DNA from: Pristionchus mayeri
Taxonomy: Eukaryota > Nematoda > Chromadorea > Rhabditida > Neodiplogasteridae
NCBI GenBank assembly: GCA_036245805.1
Contig: BTRK01000005.1
Location: forward strand, 17,398,984 to 17,462,983
DNA: 64,000 nt
Reading direction: 5' to 3'
Shown: piece after piece, positions 56,752-64,000 of the stretch
Position numbering within the stretch: position 1 is the first letter of the stretch
Layout: each line of letters begins with the position of its first letter
Notes under the pieces: model-generated
The model's database searches: none
The model's input: the letters and a program-made list of their open reading frames with translations, nothing else
What the model was told of the DNA's origin: nothing
Translations under genes and position numbers: made by a program

Positions 56752-57992
56752 CCGCTCGGCTCACCTCTATCGCAGGCTCCGCCCCCAGTTCGCATGTGCC
56801 TGAGGCGGCCTCAAATTAGTGCCTGCTGTTCTTTCGCGTGCCTCGTCCCTCGCTTGAGTGGTTGTGAGTCATTAGGGAGAGGAGAGAGGAGAAAGAAGAG
56901 TATGGTAATGGATGCATGTAATGGGTTCAGGACAAGGTTGGCTGATGGCGCTGCTTCCCATTACGAGGACTCGACATAAGGTTAATGTTTCACCATCGAT
57001 GTAGTGCAACCATTGATGAGAATTCGCTATGACATCATTCGATTATTCCATGAAGCTCGTCACTCTCGCAAATTCATTCGTGACGTAATTCTTTTCTTTG
57101 GAAATAGAGTACGTGTCCAGGAGATCAGTATTTATTCAATGAGCAACCATGATAAGAAAACTTTCTCCAATTTTTCCTCCATGATGTTCGAAATAGAGAT
57201 TCAGCACATAGCCATGATCTATTAATCCAAGGTAAATTTCATTTCTCATCAGTTTAAGTTATGTTCCGTTAGGATCTCCTGTCTGTATGATGTGTCAATG
57301 CCTATGGCGTGAGTACTCAAACCGAGGAAATCGAGAACCTTGCGCGTTTCTCGTGTTTACTCATGCGAAAACAGCGCTGGGTCGCTGGCTATTGTGCGAC
57401 TAATTCGCATTGTTTACTTCGATCTTGATCTCGTCATGCAGATCGTACTTGCCAAAAAGACTGGTAGGTCACTGCTACCCTCCCGACCCTGGGGCATAAA
57501 GTATGCAGAAAATAACTACTCGCTATTTCGTTTTTCTTTTCGCAAATAGTTCAGTGAGAAAACGATGAGGGTGTTGTCTGTCAGAATGAGCTAGAGATCA
57601 TGGAGATCATGGAGAGTCTTCTCCCTTTCGCACCCCAAGGCGTCGATTACCCATTCAAAGAACGCCACTTCGCACCTCTCAAGTGGGTAATTGTCCCGTC
57701 TGGGCAGAAAAAGATCTCCCTTTCTAGTACTGCCAGGCGCACTCCTCGAATCGAGTACTCTCTCCACGAACAGAACGATGATAGAGTCCATTGAAGGTCT
57801 GAGGTGCTTTCTCTAGTACTACACACTACTCGAAATGGAAACCATTTCGTTGGAGCGAATGGTAGAGAGAGAGTCTGCCTTCCTACTCACTTGTTCGCAA
57901 TACTCATAGTCTTGTTGCTCCGGGAGGCCGTAAAATCTTCTGGCTTTCTTACAATTACTCAGGATTGTTTTGACCAAATTGCTTCTGAAGCA
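56752..57992. other. Upstream flank of collagen, no further gene seen
   Basis: This 1.2-kb stretch is upstream of the collagen promoter and likely contains its tissue and moult control elements, none of which could be identified by eye. Short open frames on both strands have no recognisable domain or splice structure. Confidence 0.4.
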
Positions 57993-58140
57993 GGAATTCA
58001 TCGGTGATGGCACGTTTGGAACCTCCATTTTTGAACTTTCGAAGAAGCCCTTTTTGGAACCCTCTCTCAGAACAAGGGTACCATTTTGGAACCCTTTTTG
58101 AAAATCGCGTACCGTTTTGGAACCCAGTCTGTCCTTCACT

Positions 58141-58748
58141 AGGTACCATTTTGGAACCTTTCTGTGATCGATCAGGTACCATTTTGGAACCTTCCTGAGA
58201 TCGATCAGGTACCATTTTGGAACCTTTCTGTGATCGATCAGGTACCATTTTGGAACCTTCCTGAGATCGATCAGGTACCATTTTGGAACCTTCCTGGGAT
58301 CGTTTAGGTACCATTTTAGAACCTTCATGGGATCGACCAGGTACCATTTTGGAACCTTCCTGGGATCGATCAGGTACCATTTTGGAACCTTCCTGGGATC
58401 GATCAGGTACCATTTTGGAACCTTCCTGGGATCGATCAGGTACCATTTTGGAACCTTCCTGGGATCGACCATGTACCATTTTGGAACCTTCCTGGGATCG
58501 ATCAGATGCCATTTTGGAACCTTGCTGAGATTTATCAGGTACCATTTTGAAATCTTCCTGGGATCGACAAGGTACCATTTTGGAACCTTCATGTGATCGA
58601 ACAGGTACCATTTTGGAACCTTCCTGGGATCGATCAGGTACCATTTTGGAACCTTCCTGTGGTCGATCAGGTACCATTTTGGAACCTTCCTGAGATCTCT
58701 CATGTACCATTTTAGAACCTTTATGGGATCGATCAGGTACCATTTTGG
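58141..58748 (+). repeat. 33-bp minisatellite array, left arm (~18 units)
   Basis: The unit is AGGTACCATTTTGGAACC followed by TTCCTGGGATCGATC, 33 bp. It contains KpnI-type GGTACC and palindromic GATCGATC. Because 33 is divisible by three, reading frames stay open across the array on both strands and produce 11-residue repeats such as KWYLIDPRKVP and GSKMVPDRSQE on the minus strand. The open frames can be explained by the repeat length alone and are not called as genes. Confidence 0.93.
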
Positions 58749-58929
58749 AATATTAAAGATCCCCTGCACACAAAGTTTTTTCGAATTCTCTCCAAATGTA
58801 TGATCCGCAATTTCTAGCGCGAAATTTCAAATAGTGTACACTGTGATACTGTAGATCGAGTGCAGGAGGGGTGGTGCACAAGGTACGTATTTTTGGGCCA
58901 TGGTCGATAATTGTGCCATGGTAGGTAAA

Positions 58930-59335
58930 GACTAAGTACCGTACCCAATCGATCGTACAGTACCCCCAGATACCGTATGATGCTACCGTAACCCAGAATA
59001 TCGAGAACTAACTTTTTTTCAAGAAGTTAATATACCGTACCCAATCGAACCTACAGTAACCATACCGTAGCCCTGTGTACAGTACCCCTTGTTACCGTAA
59101 TCCACACCACTGCGATCAATCGTAAACTGACTTTTTTCCAAAACATTTTTCATTGAGTTGATTCTTGCTCTATACCGTACCCAATTGATCGTACAGTACC
59201 CCAGATACCGTATACCGCTACCGTAACCGCTATTATCGCAAACTAACTTTATTTTTAAAAGTCCTGGCACCGTGTCCAATCGATTATACAGAACCCAAGT
59301 AACTACCGTAACCCAGATCCTTGGGTCAGATCCAG
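58930..59335. repeat. TACCGTA-rich tandem units, left inner arm
   Basis: Three to four related units of about 120 bp contain TACCGTACCCAATCGAT, TACAGTACCCC, TACCGTAACCC and end in AACTAACTTTTTTT-like tracts (58998-59020, 59110-59130, 59230-59260). The mirrored set lies at about 59500-59925. The heptamer TACCGTA, common across this window, is densest here. Confidence 0.8.
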
Positions 59336-59499
59336 TTCCTTGGGTCAAACATTTTTCTAAAATTCCAAAATCGATTTAAAAGTCGATAATTTTAAAGTAT
59401 TGTACCGCACATGTAATTATTGTATAATCATTTTATGACCAATTTTGGATTTTTAGAAAAATATTTGAAATTTTTAGAAAAATGTTTGACCCAAGGAAC

Positions 59500-59925
59500 T
59501 GGATCTGACCCAAGGAACTGGGTTACGGTAGTTACTTGGGTGCTGTATAATCGATTGGGCACGGTGCCAGGACATTTTAAAAATAAAGTTAGTTTGCGAT
59601 AATAGCGGTTACGGTAACGGTATACGGTATCTGGGGGTACTGTACGATCGATTGGGCATGGTATAGAGCAAGAATCAACTCAATGAAAAATGTTTTGGAA
59701 AAAAGTCAGTTTACGATTGACCGCAGTGGTGTGGATTACGGTAACAAGGGGTACTGTACACAGGGCTACGGTATGGTTACTGTAGGTTCGATTGGGTACG
59801 GTATATTAACTTCTTGAAAAAAAAGTTAGTTCTCGATATTCTGGGTTACGGTAGCATCATACGGTATCTGGGGGTACTGTACGATCGATTGGGTACGGTA
59901 CTTAGTCTTGACCTACCATGGCACA
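59500..59925. repeat. TACCGTA-rich tandem units, right inner arm
   Basis: Reverse-orientation copy of the left inner block, with GGGTTACGGTAGTTACTTGG, GGGGTACTGTACGATCGATT, and AAAAAGTTAGTT repeated in mirrored order. Differences from the left arm are mostly single bases. Confidence 0.8.
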
Positions 59926-60087
59926 ATTATCGACCATGGCCCGAAAATACGTACCTTGTGCACCACCCCTCCTGCACTCGATCTACAGTATCACAGTGTA
60001 CACTATTTGAAATTGCGCGCTAGAGATTGCGGATCATACATTTGGAGCGAATTCGAAAAAACTTTGTGTGCAGGGGATCTTTAATAT

Positions 60088-60632
60088 TCCAAAATGGTAC
60101 CTGATCGATCCCATGAAGGTTCTAAAATGGTACATGAGAGATCTCAGGAAGGTTCCAAAATGGTACCTGATCGACCACAGGAAGGTTCCAAAATGGTACC
60201 TGATCGATCCCAGGAAGGTTCCAAAATGGTACCTGATCGATCCCAGGAAGGTTCCAAAATGGTACCTGGTCGATCCCAGGAAGGTTCCAAAATGGTACCT
60301 GTTCGATCACATGAAGGTTCCAAAATGGTACCTTGTCGATCCCAGGAAGATTCCAAAATGGTACCTGATAAATCTCAGCAAGGTTCCAAAATGGCACCTG
60401 ATCGATCCCAGGAAGGTTCCAAAATGGTACATGGTCGAATCCAGGAAGGTTCCAAAATGGTACCTGATCGATCCCAGGAAGGTTCTAAAATGGTACCTGA
60501 TCGATCCCAGGAAGGTTCCAAAATGGTACCTGATCGATCCCAGGAAGGTTCCAAAATGGTACCTGATCGATCTCAGGAAGGTTCCAAAATGGTACCTGAT
60601 CGATCACAAAAAGGTTCCAAAATGGTACCTAG
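60088..60632 (-). repeat. 33-bp minisatellite array, right arm (~16-17 units)
   Basis: Inverted counterpart of the left array, read here as TTCCAAAATGGTACCTG followed by ATCGATCCCAGGAAGG. Rare variants (GAGAGATCTCAGG, GTTCGATCACATG, GATAAATCTCAGC, GGCACCTGATCG) recur in the same mirrored order as in the left arm, which identifies corresponding units. The array is one to two units shorter than the left one. Confidence 0.92.
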
Positions 60633-60775
60633 TGAAGGACAGACTGGGTTCCAAAACGGTACGCGATTTTCAAAAAGGGTTCCAAAATGGTACCCTTGTT
60701 CTGAGAGAGGGTTCCAAAATGGGCTTCTTCGAAAGTTCCAAAATGGAGGTTCCAAAACGTGCCATCACCAATTCA

Positions 60776-63700
60776 TCTCCCGTTCTCGAATCAGTTGCCG
60801 ATTCAGATAAATGCGAATCACTCGCTCAATCATTGCAAGAAAGCTTCTGTCTCTAGTAGTTCTCCGAAGTATTGAAAACGGAATCAAGTGCATAAACTGT
60901 CTCGACATAGTCTAAACCACGTAGGAATGCGCCCCTCCTTGAGAAAGAGCTCGTCCTTGCGGGGAATGGTCTCCCTCTCTCCCCTCCAAAGACTCCCCAG
61001 TGAGAGAGAGAGAGCGAGAGAACACGGAGAATCGAGAGAGTCAAGGGGTGCTCGATAGGGGTTTGAGACTCGAAACGAGCCATTGATTCGCACTACGAAT
61101 TCAATCGAAATGGCAGACGCACGCGTGTGAAAAGGACACTAAACTAGAGCCGAGTCATTCGTCGGGGACATTTTTCTGTATATTTTTTTCATGAAATTGA
61201 AATCCTTCTGCCTTCCCTCACTGATTAGAAAGTGTGAGCACAATCTGAAGAGACTCATTTTTTCGAAGCTCGTTTGTATTTCTGAGTTGCACATAATTTA
61301 GGTTCTCCGTCTTTCTTCTCATGCGAGGAGAATGAGGCAGACCTTCGTTTCGTTTCAGTTATGGCACTGAACGGCATGCAATCTACTTCCACTAATCCGT
61401 GCCGTTCCCCACAACAACTGCCTATCGCCCCACGGGATCTGCCCATTCACCTCTCTGATCACGGATTATGACCTACCCCCACCCTTGCTCTCTCCAGTCA
61501 GACAGAGCGAGATAGTAGATGGAGGGGGGAGGGTCAGGCCATTGACTGATCTGCCTACGAATCGGCTCCGTTCCGGTTCAATTCAACACGGTTTCACTCT
61601 CTCCTATTTCACACTTTCTTTCATTGCTTGTAGTCTAGTCACTGGCCTCTCCCTCTAGTGAAAGTGATCGGCCAAAGTACAGGCTTCGCTCCTTTTTACG
61701 AAAACTCAGCTAGAAAGGCACTACATAGAGTAGTTTATTGCCGTGAGGGAATGACGCAATGGGATATTCATACTTGATGATTTGAAGCCATTGTTCATCT
61801 GGTAACAATTACTCGAAACGGGAATGGTGAGGGGGATGTGATTTCACTGTTCCCTTTATGGTCTGAAAACACTCCTAGACCGGAAGGATTCTCCACTCAT
61901 ATATCACTGATTCAAGGAGCACAAGTACTCTCTATTCCCCATACTATCTCGTTCTGTGTAACTGACAAGAGAGCATATTACATGGGAGAGATAGATCCTC
62001 CACTCGAATGTCCATTCCTCCCTATTGCGCAACGCCCTAAGTGGATCTGCACCAACAACTGTTTTGGATCATCTTATGTCAGACACTTGTAAGGTGACAC
62101 CCGGATCAGTGTCGGGTAATGTAGTTTGTCTTACGGTAGCCTTGAAGTTGGGCCCTGAGGCATCTCGACCTTGGCGAAGTAGTTGAGAAGAGAAATGAAG
62201 GCAAGAAGTTCCCATTAGCTATGCTTGATTGCATGCCTTGCTGCCGCTCCTTGTTTTGCTAAATAGTTCTTTTTTTTAATGCCATTATACAGAAGATTCA
62301 TGGAGTGATCGGGGATCGTAGTGATGCTGGAAAACAAACGACAGGGAAAATAATCTGCTATCAGCATGAAGATGCCAGATAAGAACAATGTTCTGTAGCA
62401 TTCCAAGATGCTGATGCTGACAGCCACTGACCGCCAGAAGACAATCGGAATTCGAAGGAACTTGAGTGAGCGCGCTTTCAAAGTGTTTCGTGCGGCTCAT
62501 AAACTTCCAAAGCCATGTGATGCTCAGTTGGTGTAGAGCATTTTTCAAAAAAACCTTTAAAAACAATCAAACAACAATTTTATCTCTCCCCCAATGCACA
62601 CCATCCCTTACATGTCTTTTTCTCAATTTTTGCATGCAAAATATAGAAGATCCTGTTGAAATGCATGTTCTCGTCTGCTCGATTGACTGAAATCTCTACA
62701 ATCCAACTGTCTTTCTTTCCACTTCGTTCTTATTCTAAACTCCCTATACGATCAGCTTCATTTCCCTCTCCTGAGTGCTAGAGAGCACGTGAAAACGAGA
62801 GATAATCATCGTGGGTGGTCTCGAGTCTCAGTGGCGCCAGTCCCTTCTCTGTCTCCCTCTGACGCTGACAAACTGCCCGAATTGGAGGGAGAACGCGGAC
62901 AAAGAGGATCGACGCTGCACTGACAGAGTTTTCAAACTTCCAGAGCTTTTCCAGAAAGAAATAACATCCTACTTCGCTCGACTTTAATTCAAGAAAACTC
63001 TCCAATTCCCTCACTTTATATCTGGACAGAGGAGAATGGAGAGACTGAGGTTATTACTCAATTTCCCATTCTCTTGTCTATTACTCGTGCACAATAAATG
63101 CAAACAATGCAGAATCCGTTTAATTTTTTAAATGATTAAAATAATATTTTATTTTCAGAAGTATTGTTCAGTAGTCCTTCCTAATCCCTCCCTCTCCCCC
63201 CACTCTTTCCCTCCTCTCGACAGTTGCCACCTACTCGTCAGTCTGTCACTCCACTCATCGAGTGTGGATCGTATTGTATCGGAACAGCCCGTCTCAGATT
63301 ACCGGAAAGAGGAGAGGATACAGATTGGATGGAATGAGCGAGCCTGATAAGAATAAATACGGGTCATCGCTACGGATGTGACAATTTTAGAACTCTCTTT
63401 GGCCAGGTACGGGATTGATAAGCCCAGACAATGATAAGCCCTGTTGGCGTAAAAACATAAATGACCAAAACATAAATGACGAAGACAGACCCCATGGCAT
63501 CAATTGCATTGAGAAGTCTTTCTACGAAGTAACTTTATGAAATACGATGCCAATCAATAAATTACAGGGTACAGTATGCATGCTAAGGCACAAGAGCAAT
63601 CAAGGCAAGGAAGGAATTTGAATTGGCAAGGAAATGCCTGATGAAGTGGCTAAGAGTACTCTAATATCTATTAAACAAAAGCAAAATTGATGGAATATGT

Positions 63701-63849
63701 GTACTTTCACAGCCGAGAGGGCGGAATGCGATGTGGCTATCGTACTAGGATAATAGGGAAGAACCGAGGATGTCTGCGAAGGGGCTCCGTTAGCTTGTTA
63801 CAGCGGTGAGAGAGCGTGTTGCATCAAGAGAGCGCACGGCGAGTCTCTC
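60776..63849. other. 3.1-kb region without a recognised gene
   Basis: The region has GA/CT-rich patches (61000-61040, 61490-61560, 63180-63240) and short open frames on both strands, none with a recognisable domain or linked exons. If the terminal-exon candidate at 63850 is real, the left part would be its downstream flank. No tRNA, repeat copy or promoter signature was identified. Confidence 0.4.
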
Positions 63850-63891
63850 TCAGATCTCCTGCTTGATGGGTGCGAAGAAGTCATTGCCAAC
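63850..63891 (-). CDS. Candidate terminal exon of a gene continuing to the right
   Basis: On the minus strand AAAATTCCAG precedes an open stretch reading VGNDFFAPIKQEI and a stop codon. Acceptor, phase-0 reading frame and stop are compatible with a last exon. The rest of the gene would lie beyond 64000, so no family can be named and the call rests on a short sequence. Confidence 0.3.
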   Translation of the reverse strand, partial: VGNDFFAPIKQEI

Positions 63892-64000
63892 CTGGAATTT
63901 TCGAATTTGAATTCGCGCCACATCTGAAAATATCTGAGATCTAGTCGAGATTTCGACAAAAATTTCGGCGCTGCCATTTTCAAAAATCGATATCTATCGT

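Larger units (their letters stand above)
57993..60775. repeat. 2.8-kb palindrome: two inverted ~1.35-kb arms
   Basis: The left arm (about 57993-59370) and right arm (about 59455-60775) are inverted copies, with a spacer of under 100 bp around 59410. From outside in, each arm has a unique edge (GGTGATGGCACGTTT), a decayed lead (GTACCATTTTGGAACCC), a 33-bp tandem array, a short unique segment (GTGTACACTGTGATACTGTAG), and a block of about 120-bp TACCGTA-rich units. Diverged variant units occur in the same mirrored order, so a whole arm was copied and inverted, not independently amplified. The arms have since diverged by single-base changes and gain or loss of 33-bp units. No transposase, clear terminal motif or target duplication was found. 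Confidence 0.93.

Noticed and set aside
58141..58748. CRISPR-like array
   Set aside because: Units are contiguous 33-bp tandem repeats without unique spacers, in a nematode-type genome.
57819..58769. 316-codon open frame with 11-residue repeats (KWYLIDPRKVP) in the left palindrome arm
   Set aside because: The 33-bp unit is a multiple of three, so frames stay open automatically in more than one register and on both strands. The longest frame lacks a proper ATG context, and the mirrored arm gives the same product. No splice or family evidence.
60068..60856. 262-codon frames in the right palindrome arm
   Set aside because: Same explanation as for the left arm; the frame begins with GTG, not ATG, and ends in unique sequence.

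Overview
This is eukaryotic, nematode-type DNA. The genes are broken into many short exons by GT-AG introns, mostly 45 bp to a few hundred bp. Start codons commonly sit just behind a TTNCAG-like acceptor, as expected for spliced-leader trans-splicing. There is a cuticle collagen gene, and the recognisable proteins look like nematode orthologs. The intron style, the abundant TACCGTA/TACGGTA heptamers and the many small inverted-repeat elements would fit a free-living rhabditid or diplogastrid (Pristionchus-like) worm. The species is an inference; no database was consulted. Exon coordinates below were worked out by hand from splice signals, phase and protein-family similarity.

Layout. Minus strand, right to left from 12.3 kb to the left edge: a nucleotide-sugar transporter (12330-10305), a BTB-zinc-finger protein (9841-2368) and the N-terminal part of a FAM91 protein (1836 to the edge). 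They are only 0.46-0.53 kb apart and may be an operon-like cluster. An FKBP12-type prolyl isomerase lies on the plus strand (13408-13948). A URI-type prefoldin-like protein occupies 30543-14826 (minus), with one 8.9 kb intron full of low-complexity sequence. A 68-aa single-span membrane protein lies just upstream on the same strand (31748-31058). Next come two tandem F-box-like paralogs (plus; 32212-35328 and 35783-38232), an ERp44-type ER thioredoxin-fold protein (plus; 39047-42262) and a polyprenyl diphosphate synthase of ubiquinone synthesis, coq-1 (plus; 44103-49421). A second coq-1-like gene follows in inverted, tail-to-tail orientation (minus; 53087-50069) and lacks a recognisable N-terminus. 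Then come a tRNA-Gly(UCC), a cuticle collagen with a TATA box (56633-55438, minus), a 2.8 kb palindrome built from a 33-bp minisatellite and TACCGTA-rich units (about 57993-60775), and about 3 kb without a convincing gene. A possible terminal exon sits at the right edge.

The genes serve different compartments (Golgi transport and trafficking, nuclear transcription, chaperone assembly, ER quality control, mitochondrial quinone synthesis, cuticle) and do not form one pathway. The most unusual parts are the inverted coq-1 duplication, the large palindrome, a 365-bp TTAA-flanked element carrying a tRNA-like sequence, a 1.33 kb long-arm fold-back element inside the BTB-ZF gene, several small elements with clean 8-bp target duplications, and recurring intronic motifs close to splice sites.
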